Counted from the first letter of the stretch, positions 8,668 to 18,419 are shown. The stretch is 46,185 nucleotides of DNA from Rhodopirellula sp. (GCA_002701385.1 NZVD01000057.1:1-46185); one strand, 5' to 3'. Numbers and translations are program-made. Notes: a model not told the origin generated them from the sequence alone.

Positions 8668-8734
8668 ACGAGCTAGCAAACAAACGCCTGATTAGGCGAG
8701 CCCGCCAGAGACCTCAGGATCTCTCAACAAATCC

Positions 8735-10231
8735 ATGTCGCAAGAACTTCTAAACTCTGATGAGTCGCCCTCCCTTTCAAGAGCCTTAGGTAAATGGTCG
8801 GCAATGGCCATGATGGTCGGAGCTGTCATCGGGTCAGGAATCTTCGCGAAACCTGCCGCCAACGCCGCTGCTAGCGACAGCGTGACGCTCATCATGATCG
8901 GCTGGCTTGCTGGAGGCGTGATTACACTCATAACCGCTATTTGCATTGCAGAGTTAAGTCTGATGATGCCCAAAGCAGGTGGTACCTATGTTTATATCCG
9001 CCAGGCTTATGGACGCTTGCCTGCTTTTCTGTCTGGCTGGAACGAGTCCATTTTCTTTTGCTCGACTGCAAATTCCGCATTAGCGGTCTATTTCACCATC
9101 ACGTTGGGCGGGGTGTTGGAAGTAGAGTTTTCAACCATTGAAATCATTGCCATTGTCCTAGGACTGCAAGCAACACTTACAACCATTAATTGCTTAGGTG
9201 TCATCTGGGGAGGAGTGATCCAGAACATCACTACCATCGTCAAGGTGACGGTCCTGGTAGGCATCGCCCTTCTTCCCTTTATAGCCGGCATCAGCGACAC
9301 AGATACGTTTTCACTGAGTAACCTAACCACGGCCAAAGAATCAACCGGACCTTCGCACTCGGTTGTCCAAATGTTCACAGCCGTCATGCTCAGCGTAATG
9401 TGGGCCTACTCCGGAGGATGGATGGTAACCAGTGTAGCTGAGGAAATTAAAGAACCGGAAAAAAACCTCTCCTTCGCATTAATTGGTGGGGCTATTGTGC
9501 TAATGGTGATTTACATCGCTGTAAACATTGCCTTTCACGGCGTATTTGCTCTGGATGAAATGGTCGCCATTAAAGAAGACCCATTGCGAGACATACCCCA
9601 GGAAGCTGTCAGCACTTACCTCTCTCCATTTAGTCGACATCTGGCCGAGTTTGGCAACAAACTTATCAGTGCCGTCATCCTAGTAAGTGCCCTCAGCGCA
9701 TTGAACACCGGCTTCCTGACTCCTCCGCGAGTCTTATTTGCGATGGCTCGTGATCGGATGTTTATTCCGTCCTTTGCGAAAGTCCACGCTAAGACAAAAG
9801 CTCCTTATGTCGCGATTATCGGGCAGGGCATCACCAGCATGTCGGTCTTCCTGATCGTGACCTGTCTGGTTCTATTCGCTGGCCTCGGAGCGGATGGCAA
9901 TGATTCCAATCGCAATCTCAATACCGCCGGCGACATCTTTGACCAGTTAACTAACATCGCTGTGTTTAGCGCGACCATGTTCATCTTTATGACACTCGGT
10001 GCAGTCTTCATACTTCGGAAATTGGAGCCCGATACGAGGCGTCCCTATCACGTTCCCGGATACCCCGTGCTTCCTGCGATTGCCCTAGTAATGAATGCGA
10101 TCTTTCTCGCTTTAATTGCATTCGACGACCTACAGGTAAGTGCCATCAGCATCGGCTTCCTCGTTCTCAGCATTCCTATCTACTATCTATTCAACGGAAA
10201 CACTGACGAGGGAAAAACTGACGGGAACTGA
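8735..10231 (+). CDS. APC-superfamily amino acid permease
   Basis: The 498-residue protein has about 12 hydrophobic segments and the first-helix substrate-site motif GAVIGSGIFAKP (residues about 28-39), then AGGVITLITAICIAELSLMMPKAGGTYVY and a GWNESIFF segment. This is the amino acid-polyamine-organocation transporter fold, a cytoplasmic-membrane symporter or exchanger. The substrate cannot be told from sequence. Its stop lies 30 nt from the convergent DUF255 gene and no obvious terminator lies between them. Confidence 0.92.
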   Translation: MSQELLNSDESPSLSRALGKWSAMAMMVGAVIGSGIFAKPAANAAASDSVTLIMIGWLAGGVITLITAICIAELSLMMPKAGGTYVYIRQAYGRLPAFLSGWNESIFFCSTANSALAVYFTITLGGVLEVEFSTIEIIAIVLGLQATLTTINCLGVIWGGVIQNITTIVKVTVLVGIALLPFIAGISDTDTFSLSNLTTAKESTGPSHSVVQMFTAVMLSVMWAYSGGWMVTSVAEEIKEPEKNLSFALIGGAIVLMVIYIAVNIAFHGVFALDEMVAIKEDPLRDIPQEAVSTYLSPFSRHLAEFGNKLISAVILVSALSALNTGFLTPPRVLFAMARDRMFIPSFAKVHAKTKAPYVAIIGQGITSMSVFLIVTCLVLFAGLGADGNDSNRNLNTAGDIFDQLTNIAVFSATMFIFMTLGAVFILRKLEPDTRRPYHVPGYPVLPAIALVMNAIFLALIAFDDLQVSAISIGFLVLSIPIYYLFNGNTDEGKTDGN

Positions 10232-10261
10232 TCTGAAAGAAGATTTGAATTCAGATAGCGA

Positions 10262-12187
10262 TTACTCGTCTAACTTAATCAGCTCATTCACGAGAATTGC
10301 CATACGTGGAGAGGCTGACGGCGAGGAGGACATGATACCGGACACACTATCGAGAGTTTTCCGGGCATAGTCCAGATAGTTCTCATCTTTGGTGACTTTA
10401 TATAGGTACAGTAAGTTTTGCCCAGAAACTGAGTTACCTGACGGACGGACACTATCGACTGGATTCTTTGCTCGGGCGATAAGTCGCTCGTGATCACTCG
10501 CAGTGAAGAAGAACCCTCCGCCTGCCCGATCCCAAAACCGTTCAAGTTGCTGTGCCATCAATGTCTCTGCATGGTCTAACCACTTTTTGTTTGCGGTGGC
10601 TCGATGTAATGCCAGTAAGCCCTCAATCATATAGGCATAGTCGGCCAGGTATGCATTGAATCGGGCTTGCCCTTTGTTGTAGCTATGTAACAGGTGCCCT
10701 TTCTCATCCTTCATCTGCCCAACAACAAAATCTGCTGCTTTCGCGGCGATTTCAATATATTGTTTGTTCTCTAACAATCGTCCTGCATCGGCGAAGCCCC
10801 GAATCATTAACCCGTTCCAACTTGCAAGAATCTTGGTGTCTAGCAAAGGGCGTACACGTTTCGCCCGAAGTCCTAATAACTGCTCTCGAATCGGCTGTAA
10901 CTTCGCCTCCAGTACTGCACGTTCAACCGCTCGTTCTTTGGCAATCTGTGAAACGGAGGACTTCAACAATAAGGTGTAGAAGTGCTCTTCAAAATTCGGA
11001 TCGTCCGTTATGCCATAGATATCAGCAAAATCCCGATACTGTTGGTCTGTCAACTCGGCTTTGATTTCCTCTCGAGACCACCGATAAAACTTCCCTTCTT
11101 CACCCTCGCTGTCAGCATCTAATGCAGAATAAAAACCACCTGCCTCGTCGGTCATCTCCCGCGTCACAAATCCCAACAATTCATCTGTCACTTGTTTGTA
11201 TTCAATATTGCCGGTCAGCTTAAAGCCTGCTGCATAGATTGAAGCCAGTTGCCCGTTGTCATACAACATCTTTTCAAAATGTGGGATATGCCAAAACCGA
11301 TCCACACTATAGCGGTGAAAACCACCTCCCAGGTGATCCCGAATACCCCCTAAAGCCATGTAATCCAATTGAGTTGTAAGCATCGCGAGTTCCTTTTCGT
11401 CTTCTTCCCCTAACGCACGAAGCTCAAGCACTCGATAGACCAGGAATTCAAGATTACCTGGGGTTGGAAACTTGGGAACATTCGGGTTAGCAATACTGTA
11501 GCCAAACCCTCCCCATTGCTGGTCAAATTCTTCTCCCAGAGAAGCGGTCGTCTTATCCAGCACATCTGAAGTTAGTGGAATGAGGGAGCGAGGAATCCGC
11601 GCCTCTAACTCGGACTTGACTGCCTGAGTCACCTGCTCTGCTTGTTGCTCCACCAACTCCGGTTGATCCGTCCAGATAGTCTGCAGGCGTTTAATGACTG
11701 TAAGGAAGCCAGGGAGTCCTTCTCGATCTCCATCCCGAGCGGGAAAATAAGAACCGCCTGTAAACGGCCTGCCATCCGGATGGAGAAACATACTCATGGG
11801 CCATCCACCGCGTCGGGTTAAAGCCTGAACAGCAGTCATATAAACCTGATCGACATCGGGACGTTCTTCACGATCGACTTTCACACAGACGTAGTGCTGA
11901 TTTAGGTAGTCTGCAATCTCCTCATCTTCAAAAGATTCACGTTCCATGACGTGACACCAGTGACAGCTGGAGTAACCAACCGAGAGGAAGATCATCTTCT
12001 TTTCCTTCTTTGCCTTTTCAAAAGCTTCTTCCCCCCAGGGATACCAATCCACCGGATTGTGGGCGTGGGTAAGAAGGTAAGGACTCGTCTCATTCACTAA
12101 GTGATTCGAGTATTCCTTTTCCTGAGCTTTAACGGTCGCGGAAAGCAGGCCAAACGTGAATGCAAGAAGAAGGTACGAAGATCTCAT
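10262..12187 (-). CDS. DUF255 thioredoxin-fold protein (YyaL/SSP411 type), exported
   Basis: The 641-residue protein begins with a signal peptide (about 1-21, cleaved near VKAQ). A DUF255 thioredoxin-like domain follows, with [13 protein letters not shown] at about 44-56 and a CHWCH motif at 75-79. The C-terminal two thirds are an alpha/alpha toroid with a [17 protein letters not shown] segment and [16 protein letters not shown]. This is the YyaL/SPATA20 architecture; the family function is unknown, and a redox role is only suggested by the CxxC pair. The protein is slightly shorter than the usual 670-700 residues because it lacks an insert in the toroid. Confidence 0.9.
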   Translation of the reverse strand: MRSSYLLLAFTFGLLSATVKAQEKEYSNHLVNETSPYLLTHAHNPVDWYPWGEEAFEKAKKEKKMIFLSVGYSSCHWCHVMERESFEDEEIADYLNQHYVCVKVDREERPDVDQVYMTAVQALTRRGGWPMSMFLHPDGRPFTGGSYFPARDGDREGLPGFLTVIKRLQTIWTDQPELVEQQAEQVTQAVKSELEARIPRSLIPLTSDVLDKTTASLGEEFDQQWGGFGYSIANPNVPKFPTPGNLEFLVYRVLELRALGEEDEKELAMLTTQLDYMALGGIRDHLGGGFHRYSVDRFWHIPHFEKMLYDNGQLASIYAAGFKLTGNIEYKQVTDELLGFVTREMTDEAGGFYSALDADSEGEEGKFYRWSREEIKAELTDQQYRDFADIYGITDDPNFEEHFYTLLLKSSVSQIAKERAVERAVLEAKLQPIREQLLGLRAKRVRPLLDTKILASWNGLMIRGFADAGRLLENKQYIEIAAKAADFVVGQMKDEKGHLLHSYNKGQARFNAYLADYAYMIEGLLALHRATANKKWLDHAETLMAQQLERFWDRAGGGFFFTASDHERLIARAKNPVDSVRPSGNSVSGQNLLYLYKVTKDENYLDYARKTLDSVSGIMSSSPSASPRMAILVNELIKLDE

Positions 12188-12506
12188 GCTAAGTTCTCTT
12201 TCATAGGTGAGGCAGGACGGTGGCCAGACGACTTGTAGCTGACGATGTAACTAGCGATGTGGCTGGCGACTGTCCCTTGATTGTAACGTCTACCAAAGAG
12301 CAGGGGGGGTAATCCGTTTGGTCATAAGACGACCACGACAACTGACCCTCTAAGCCTGTCTAGTCTGAGGTCATCCCAATCACTCGAAACCTCGATCCGG
12401 CAACGACAGTAAATCTTAGAAACGTCGGCGGTCGAAACAAGCCAGAAATTCTCAGGGGATGCGTATCGCGGAGGTCGCGGATTAATGTATTAAGCCGGAG
12501 AGGCGA
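12188..12506. other. Intergenic gap without visible gene
   Basis: The 319 bp between the DUF255 and FHA genes contain no open frame of convincing length on either strand and no U-tailed hairpin. They should hold the promoter of the DUF255 gene (minus strand). I see nothing else that I can support. Confidence 0.6.
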
Positions 12507-13316
12507 TTAACCCAAATCGGCTAAGAACGCATCTAAGTCATCATCATCTGAGGAGACTTGATTTTCGGTTGGTGGAGCCCAAGGGTCTGCTGGTGCATCT
12601 GCCTCGGCAATTGGTTCAGCTGGAGTCGCTTCCGCAGCCGCAGCAGCTTCAGCTACCTCTTCATCTAAACCACCAGCGAGTTCCATTAATGAAGGAAGTT
12701 CCACCTGAGCTTCAGGTTCCCCAGGATCTGCTGCGGGGGCAGCGACTTCGAAATCACCTAAATCCAGCATATCGTCTGCAGGGGCTACTTCGGGAGCTCC
12801 CACTTCAAAGTCACCAAGATCCAGACTTTCCGCTTCAGCCACTGCATCTCCAACAACGGCAGGACTTTCATCAGCTACAGGCTCACTCACTTCGAAATCA
12901 CCCAGATCAAAAGCCGCATCTTCAGCTTCGGCTGGTGTGTCATCGGCAACCGGTAGTGGCTCTGTCTGAGCGGCAGCCACAGCTCCCATATCAAAATCGG
13001 CTTCAGCGGCATCGCCAGCTTCACCACCTTCAAAAACAACCTGCATTTCTACCGAACCCAACTTAAGCTTCGCACCGGAACTCAATGATAGAGATGTTTC
13101 AACTCGTGATTCGTTTACAAACGTCCCGTTAAGTGAAGCCAGGTCCTTTACCATAACCTGACCATTTTCGTCATACACTTCGCAATGCCGACGACTCAAC
13201 AGAGGATGCTTAATTGTTAGGGTGGAATCAGTACCGCGGCCGATTACCACAGGCAAGGCAACATTAATCGTCTTAAGTGCTTGACCTTCTTTGAACACAG
13301 TGAAATCTACATTCAT
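12507..13316 (-). CDS. FHA-domain protein with acidic repeat tail
   Basis: Residues 1-97 form a forkhead-associated domain, which binds phosphothreonine peptides: IGRGTDSTL (25-33) has the conserved Arg at 27, LSRRHCEV (40-47) the Ser/Arg/His stretch, and SLNGTFVN (61-68) the Asn-Gly. From about 100 on the protein is Ala/Glu/Pro/Asp-rich and probably disordered. It carries three copies of DLGDFEV (137-143, 166-172, 185-191) and ends with DDDDLDAFLADLG. The repeated acidic-aromatic motif looks like a short linear docking site. The protein could be read by a Ser/Thr kinase pathway in the cell; whether the kinase at 580-1560 is its partner is unknown. Confidence 0.88.
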   Translation of the reverse strand: MNVDFTVFKEGQALKTINVALPVVIGRGTDSTLTIKHPLLSRRHCEVYDENGQVMVKDLASLNGTFVNESRVETSLSLSSGAKLKLGSVEMQVVFEGGEAGDAAEADFDMGAVAAAQTEPLPVADDTPAEAEDAAFDLGDFEVSEPVADESPAVVGDAVAEAESLDLGDFEVGAPEVAPADDMLDLGDFEVAAPAADPGEPEAQVELPSLMELAGGLDEEVAEAAAAAEATPAEPIAEADAPADPWAPPTENQVSSDDDDLDAFLADLG

Positions 13317-13932
13317 GGGGAGACGTCTTTTGGAGGAATGATTAAGACAAGTAAACTGGAAAAGATTTCTCGTTTTGAGTTATCAAGAATTCCGAGTCGA
13401 CTTCAATTTATAATGATATCTATATATCAATGCGTGTTTATGCAATCGAGCGTAATTACACCGATCTACATAGAATTAATTACAAAGTCTAAGTTTAGCC
13501 ATCGAAGTTAGCCTCGACAATTAATAAAATAGGTTTTTCTCAATCCCCATACTACGACTTAATGTGTCCTTCAAGTAGCCAAACGGGTACTCTATGTATC
13601 CAAACATCTACGACAAGGAACACTCGGACAAGGAACACTCGAATTCGGCCTACTCATAATTGAGGCGTTTGATTCAAGTTGTCGTAATGAGCAAGACAGG
13701 TCGAATTGAAATCAGTCAAAAATCGTCTTGATAGAGGTAAAAACTGTCAGAGTCTGCTGTCTTCTTCCCTGGGAAGGACCGATAGATGTTAGGTGGATTT
13801 ACCAATGAAAAAACTTTGATTTTCACAGGTTAGTCCCCCTTTAGCCTGTTGGGTTGCTGAGTTAAACTAACAGAACCTGTTAAGGGTATTTTAGTGTTTC
13901 TAGGGGGTTTCCTCCTTAAACACGCCAATTAA
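13317..13932. other. AT-rich intergenic region between FHA gene and tRNA-Gly
   Basis: In 616 bp I see no convincing coding frame. There is an inverted repeat TGATAT/ATATCA (13414-13429), the perfect 15-bp tandem duplication at 13612-13641, and a T/A-rich stretch before the tRNA that should include its promoter. This gap is large for the window, so an unrecognised small RNA is possible but unsupported. Confidence 0.5.
13612..13641. repeat. 15-bp tandem duplication
   Basis: GACAAGGAACACTCG occurs twice back to back without mismatch. No gene is associated. It may be a simple duplication or a paired protein-binding site. Confidence 0.8.
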
Positions 13933-14005
13933 GCGGCTGTAGCTCAGTTGGCAGAGCACAACGTTGCCAACGTTGTTGTCGTGGGTTCGAATCCCATCAG
14001 CCGCT
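13933..14005 (+). tRNA. tRNA-Gly (anticodon GCC)
   Basis: The cloverleaf is complete. The acceptor stem is GCGGCTG (13933-13939) with CAGCCGC (13998-14004), the D arm is GCTC/GAGC, the anticodon stem CAACG/CGTTG encloses TTGCCAA with anticodon GCC at 13966-13968, and the T arm GTGGG/CCCAT encloses TTCGAAT. The discriminator base is T at 14005, as usual for bacterial tRNA-Gly. CCA is not encoded. It lies upstream of the trigger factor operon on the same strand. Confidence 0.96.
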
Positions 14006-14113
14006 CTTTTTCCTCACTCTAATGTGAATTGCAGGATGACATTTCACCGAATGAGGCCAAATGAGCAACGTTCAAAGTCGACGCTTTGGACGAATAACAA
14101 ATCTATAAGGGAA

Positions 14114-14140
14114 AATGACACGTTAAGAGGACGTGTCATT
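14114..14140 (+). promoter_or_regulatory. Perfect 10-bp inverted repeat between tRNA-Gly and tig
   Basis: AATGACACGT (14114-14123) and ACGTGTCATT (14131-14140) are perfect inverted copies with a 7-nt spacer, TAAGAGG. The following CTTGCTTTAT is only weakly U-rich. It could be a terminator for the tRNA transcript, an operator for a dimeric regulator, or a 5' UTR hairpin of tig; the sequence does not decide between these. Confidence 0.6.
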
Positions 14141-14207
14141 CTTGCTTTATGGGGAAAACGGATTTCCGCGATCGGCGGAGACGTTCACTAAGAAACAGGT
14201 TTGGAAA

Positions 14208-15863
14208 ATGTCAGACCAAGACACAAATCAAGAAGCAAATGAAGTACCAGAAGAAGTTCTGGATACGGTAGCAAACGATGAAGCAGTCGAAGACCAGGTG
14301 GAAGAAACCGGTGTCGATGCGGAACAAGAAGAAGACGAACGTCTGGATGTTCAAGTCGAAGTCAATGAAGTCGGAGCGTGCGAACGCCACGTGATTGTCA
14401 CCGTCTCCGCTGCTGACATTGAAAAATACAAAGACGAAGCCTATAGCGACTTGATGCCTAAAGCTCAAATCCCAGGTTTCCGTATCGGACGCGCCCCAAG
14501 AAAGCTTGTTGAATCACGATTCAAAAGCGATGTGGTCGATCAGGTCAAAGGCTCTCTGATCATGGACGCGATGACTCAGGTCACCGACGAACAGGATTTT
14601 TCGGCTATTAGCGAACCTGATTTCAATTTCGAAGCGGTTCAAATGCCCGAAGATGGTGATCTCACATTTGAATTCAATGTAGAAGTACGACCTGAGTTTG
14701 ATATGCCTGAATGGAAAGGCCTCGATCTCGAAAAAGTTGTCCACGAATACAGTGATGAAGAAGTAGATAATCGTGCAACCGAATTACTGCAACGCTACGG
14801 CGACGTTGAAGAAGTAGAAGGTGCCATCGAAGCCGGTGACACCGTAAATGTTTCTATCGAATTCAAAGATGGTGACGATGTTGCTTCTACATTCAGCGAA
14901 CAAAATGTAATTGTACGTGGAAACCTATCCTTTGCTGACGGTTCAATTGAAGGTTTTGGGGATTTAGTCATCGGTGCTTCTGCCGGTGATAGCAAAGACA
15001 CGACAGCCAAACTCAGTGAATCACTGGACGATGAAGAACTCGCCGGAAAAGAATATACCGCAGCCGTTACCATCAACAGTGTCAAACGTACGTCTGCTCC
15101 GGAACTCACACCCGAGTTTCTCCAAGAGGTAGGCGGCTTTGAAAGCGAAGAAGATCTCAAAAATGCTGTACGTGAAGAATTGGAACGCCAATTAAATTAC
15201 CATCAGCAACAACGTACGCGAGGTCAGATCACCGAACTGCTCACTGCCGAGGCTAATTGGGAACTTCCACCCCAGCTGCTTCGCCGCCAGTCACAACGCG
15301 AACTACAACGTTCGATTCTTGAACTGCAGGCCAGTGGATTCCCGGATGAAGAAATTCGTCGCCATATCAATCGCCTCCAGCAAAACCTGCTCGGAAGTAC
15401 GGAAAAGGCACTCAAAGAGCACTTCATTCTGGAACGAATTGCTGAACAGAACGATCTGGAAGCTACTCCGGAAGACATCGAACGAGAAATCCTCATCATC
15501 GCAATGCAACAACAAACCTCGCCTCGTCGAATCCGAGCTCAGCTGGAGAAGCGTGGTGACATGGACGCTCTGCGAAATCAAATCATCGAACGTCAGGCCA
15601 TCGAGCTAATTACGGAAGAAGCCAATTTCACTGAAACGGATCTTCCAGCGGATGAAAACGAAGATACCTTCGCATTGTCCGGAGCGATCAGTGGAGTTCA
15701 ACCTGGTAGCCGTCCTGCCGATGAAGATAAACCTGAAACGGAAGAAGTCGCTACCGAAGCAGAAGCTGTTGCAGAAGCAAATGAAGAAGCTCCCGCGGAT
15801 GACAGTCCTGCAGAAGAAGTAGCCGAGGACGCAGATACGGAAGAAGAGGCTCCTGAAGCATAG
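14208..15863 (+). CDS. tig: Trigger factor, with acidic N- and C-terminal extensions
   Basis: This ribosome-associated chaperone and peptidyl-prolyl isomerase meets nascent chains at the exit tunnel. The ribosome-binding signature is present as IPGFRIGRAPRKLV (about residues 88-101), followed by a FKBP-like domain (about 200-285, with GDTVNVSIEFKDG and GFGDLVIGASAGD) and the helical C-terminal domain. At 551 residues it is longer than the usual 430-450: it has about 45 mostly acidic residues before the ribosome-binding domain and about 60 at the end. The start at 14208 (MSDQDTNQ) is chosen over one at 14133, which would code unrelated sequence. A hairpin terminator follows 33 nt later, but clpP1 and clpP2 lie directly downstream. 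Confidence 0.93.
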   Translation: MSDQDTNQEANEVPEEVLDTVANDEAVEDQVEETGVDAEQEEDERLDVQVEVNEVGACERHVIVTVSAADIEKYKDEAYSDLMPKAQIPGFRIGRAPRKLVESRFKSDVVDQVKGSLIMDAMTQVTDEQDFSAISEPDFNFEAVQMPEDGDLTFEFNVEVRPEFDMPEWKGLDLEKVVHEYSDEEVDNRATELLQRYGDVEEVEGAIEAGDTVNVSIEFKDGDDVASTFSEQNVIVRGNLSFADGSIEGFGDLVIGASAGDSKDTTAKLSESLDDEELAGKEYTAAVTINSVKRTSAPELTPEFLQEVGGFESEEDLKNAVREELERQLNYHQQQRTRGQITELLTAEANWELPPQLLRRQSQRELQRSILELQASGFPDEEIRRHINRLQQNLLGSTEKALKEHFILERIAEQNDLEATPEDIEREILIIAMQQQTSPRRIRAQLEKRGDMDALRNQIIERQAIELITEEANFTETDLPADENEDTFALSGAISGVQPGSRPADEDKPETEEVATEAEAVAEANEEAPADDSPAEEVAEDADTEEEAPEA

Positions 15864-15896
15864 TCTTCGGGACATAATTCCGACTACAAATAGCAA

Positions 15897-15930
15897 CGTC
15901 AGCAGGTTTTTGCCCGCTGACGTTTTTTAT
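15897..15930 (+). terminator. Intrinsic terminator after tig
   Basis: ACGTCAGC (15897-15904) pairs with GCTGACGT (15917-15924), with a 12-nt loop and a run of six or so T from 15923. It would end or attenuate the tig transcript before clpP1. Confidence 0.85.
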
Positions 15931-16045
15931 TGAATTAATATGTTCCCAACCAGACGATTTTGCCCTCAATCCTACCTCCCCAAAAAAGCTCGGATGTGGC
16001 ATAATTGACGCCAATGAGCCACCCTTTGACCAATGGACAGGATTT

Positions 16046-16756
16046 ATGAACTTCAAGCAATTCACAGATAATCAGAACGCTGCCGGACAGGCACCTCTTC
16101 CAGGTGACCTCTCCACTCCTCATTATCTGGATGAAACGAATTCTTACAGTTACCAAAACGTACAACGACAACGCCAACTCACACTGGGCGACTTGCTACT
16201 CGAAAACCGCATCGTTTTTCTTCAAGGAGAAATTCACACGGGAAATGCAAACGAAGTCGTTATGAAGCTGCTTTATTTGCAAAGTGAAAATCGCAATAAA
16301 GATATCCACTTCTATATCAATTCGCCCGGTGGAAGTGTCGTTGCGACACTCGCCATTTTTGACACAATGCAAATCCTCAGCTGCCCTGTTGCCACCTACT
16401 GTGTCGGACAGGCCGCGAGTGGAGCTGCTGTATTACTGGCCGGCGGGACCAAGGGAAAACGCTTTGCACTTCCGCATTCCCGTGTGATGATGCACCAACC
16501 GTACGGTGGCGTCAGTGGACAAATCAGTGATATCAACATCCAGGCAGATGAAATTCTTCGCAACCGCGAAGTACTCAATCAGATCCTGGCGGATGCCTGT
16601 GGTAAATCCAAAGAGGATATTGCCCAGGATACCGATCGTGACTTCTTCCTTACGGCTCAGCAAGCGGTTGAATATGGAGTGGTCGATGACCTACTCAGAA
16701 AACCTGCCGAACGAGACAGCGGCAGCACTGACGAAAAAGAAGAGAAGTCTGAGTAA
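16046..16756 (+). CDS. clpP: ClpP-family serine protease, divergent first copy
   Basis: The 236-residue protein is a ClpP subunit, which forms tetradecameric chambers that degrade unfolded proteins delivered by ClpX or ClpA. The catalytic triad positions are kept: Ser125 in GQAASGAA, His150 in MMHQPYGG and Asp199 in DTDRDFF. It differs from ordinary ClpP by a longer N-terminus (about 45 extra residues before the first strand) and by Gly126 in place of the Met after the catalytic Ser. The acidic tail ends in EKEEKSE. It is followed after 36 nt by a canonical ClpP, suggesting one transcript and perhaps mixed rings, as known for ClpP1/ClpP2 of some actinobacteria. Confidence 0.92.
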   Translation: MNFKQFTDNQNAAGQAPLPGDLSTPHYLDETNSYSYQNVQRQRQLTLGDLLLENRIVFLQGEIHTGNANEVVMKLLYLQSENRNKDIHFYINSPGGSVVATLAIFDTMQILSCPVATYCVGQAASGAAVLLAGGTKGKRFALPHSRVMMHQPYGGVSGQISDINIQADEILRNREVLNQILADACGKSKEDIAQDTDRDFFLTAQQAVEYGVVDDLLRKPAERDSGSTDEKEEKSE

Positions 16757-16792
16757 TACAATTTAAGTACACCAACTACGGAGAACGCTTCT

Positions 16793-17383
16793 ATGCCTCC
16801 TATTCCTTATGTCGTTGAATCGAACGGACGCGACGAACGCGCGTATGACATTTACAGCCGCTTGCTAAAAGACCGAATCGTCTTTCTGGGCTCCGGCGTG
16901 AATGATGAAGTTGCCAACGCCATTGTCGCTCAATTACTATTCCTGCAATCTGACGATCCCAAGGCGGATATTCATTTTTACATCAATTCACCCGGAGGAA
17001 GTGTAAGTGCAGGATTAGCAATCTACGACACAATGCAGTTCATCACCTGTGATGTCGCCACCTACTGTATCGGTCAGGCAGCCTCTATGGGCGCCCTGTT
17101 GCTGACTGCAGGTCACGATGGAAAACGGTATGCCTTGCCAAACTCACGAATCATGATTCACCAACCGCTGGCAGGGATGCAAGGAACGGCTGAGGAAATT
17201 CTGATCCACTCGAAAGAATTCCAAAAGACGAAGGATAAGCTTAACGAAATCCTTATCAAGCACACTGGAAAAGACCTTGCCACGATCGAAGCTGACACAG
17301 ATCGTGACAACTTTATGTCTGCCGATGAAGCCCAAGCATATGGGCTGATCGACAATGTCGTTTCCACGATGGGTGAGGCATAA
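16793..17383 (+). CDS. clpP: ATP-dependent Clp protease proteolytic subunit, canonical copy
   Basis: The 196-residue protein is a standard-length ClpP: the [12 protein letters not shown] strand, the catalytic Ser98 in GQAASMGA, His123 in MIHQPLAG and Asp172 in DTDRDNFMS. It lies in the tig-clpP1-clpP2 order, with a GGAGA ribosome site before ATG 16793. Downstream there is a terminator and no clpX, so the unfoldase gene must be elsewhere. Confidence 0.96.
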   Translation: MPPIPYVVESNGRDERAYDIYSRLLKDRIVFLGSGVNDEVANAIVAQLLFLQSDDPKADIHFYINSPGGSVSAGLAIYDTMQFITCDVATYCIGQAASMGALLLTAGHDGKRYALPNSRIMIHQPLAGMQGTAEEILIHSKEFQKTKDKLNEILIKHTGKDLATIEADTDRDNFMSADEAQAYGLIDNVVSTMGEA

Positions 17384-17420
17384 CCAATTCGTCGTTCCAA
17401 TATTTAGGCTGAAAACAAGA

Positions 17421-17448
17421 AAGCTGGGATATCGCATCCCAGCTTTTT
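17421..17448 (+). terminator. Intrinsic terminator after clpP2
   Basis: AAGCTGGGAT (17421-17430) pairs with ATCCCAGCTT (17436-17445), with a 5-nt loop and a T run from 17444 to 17449. It ends the tig-clpP operon and faces the convergent lipoprotein gene. Confidence 0.92.
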
Positions 17449-17505
17449 TCTATGCCTGCCTACAAACCATCGTGTCTATCATTCAGCCACAAGAACTGAA
17501 GATGT

Positions 17506-18288
17506 TTATCGATATGGCGTCCAATCGGAACGAGAAGTACTGATCCCCTTCGAAGTTAGGACACCGGATTGTCCATGTCCGCGTGTGCCATAACGCACAT
17601 CAACAAAGAGGCGAACGGTATCCTCAAGTTCCCCCGATAGCTTCAACTCCAATGGAATCGTCTGTTTGTAGATCGACGTCTCCATAATACGTTTGACTTG
17701 ACGCTGAGCAATTTTCCACTGAGCCACTAGCTTACCTGTTGCATCGTTATGTCGAATCACCACATCCACATAATCAGCATGTGGAATGTAATCACCTGCC
17801 TGATTTTGCGGAGTAATATGGAGAACAATCGTATCGATCAGACCATTGCTGTCGGCATCACGGAATACCGAACGTAGTTTATTGATTTCAAGACTCTGTA
17901 CATCCGAAGTCGACCTTTGTGGCTTGTCTGTAAAGGCAGCATGACTTACAGGGTGAATAGATTCAATCTGCTTCTGTGGCTCAATACGAGCGCGCTGCTC
18001 ACCAGCACTCAAATCAATTAATGCCGGACCACCCTCGCCTGTTTCGGCTTCAATGGACGCCGATTTTGCCTGCTCTAACTCAGCCCGCAAACTGGCATTT
18101 TCTTGCTGTAAACGACTCGCCTCAACAGCCTTTTTATCGTATTCATATTGAAGATCATAGATCTGATCTTCCAACGCACGTCGCTGACTTCCCATTTGCT
18201 CGAGTTCCCTGGTAACACGCGGATTATTCCTACAGCCTGAAAAACTCAGGATAGAAATGACCATCATGCCTAATAACCAGAGACGCAT
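17506..18288 (-). CDS. Lipoprotein with N-terminal coiled coil
   Basis: The 260-residue protein starts with a lipoprotein signal peptide; the lipobox FSGC places the lipidated Cys at 19. Residues about 26-75 are a coiled coil rich in Glu, Gln and Leu (RALEDQIYDLQYEYDKKAVEAS). The C-terminal 130 residues contain beta-rich stretches (INKLRSVFRDADSNGL, VLHITPQNQAGDYIPHADYV) that I do not recognise; a DADSNGLID-like run may bind calcium. It is probably anchored in a membrane. It lies 131 nt downstream of the cytochrome gene with no clear link. Confidence 0.75.
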   Translation of the reverse strand: MRLWLLGMMVISILSFSGCRNNPRVTRELEQMGSQRRALEDQIYDLQYEYDKKAVEASRLQQENASLRAELEQAKSASIEAETGEGGPALIDLSAGEQRARIEPQKQIESIHPVSHAAFTDKPQRSTSDVQSLEINKLRSVFRDADSNGLIDTIVLHITPQNQAGDYIPHADYVDVVIRHNDATGKLVAQWKIAQRQVKRIMETSIYKQTIPLELKLSGELEDTVRLFVDVRYGTRGHGQSGVLTSKGISTSRSDWTPYR

Positions 18289-18419
18289 TACTTCGCTCGA
18301 TAGAATTCAAGAAACAGATTCGAGCGTAGAGTACCGAGATTTGATACGTCGAGACAAGGCCAGTCATTCTCGTTACAACCGTGGGGCATGAAGAAGGAGC
18401 TCCAACTGCATCAATGTGC

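Noticed and set aside
13281-13511. 76-codon plus-strand frame after the FHA gene start
   Set aside because: It overlaps the FHA gene antisense and has chance-like composition.
14133-14207. 25-codon extension of trigger factor
   Set aside because: It would begin inside the inverted repeat at 14114-14140 and codes for unrelated sequence.
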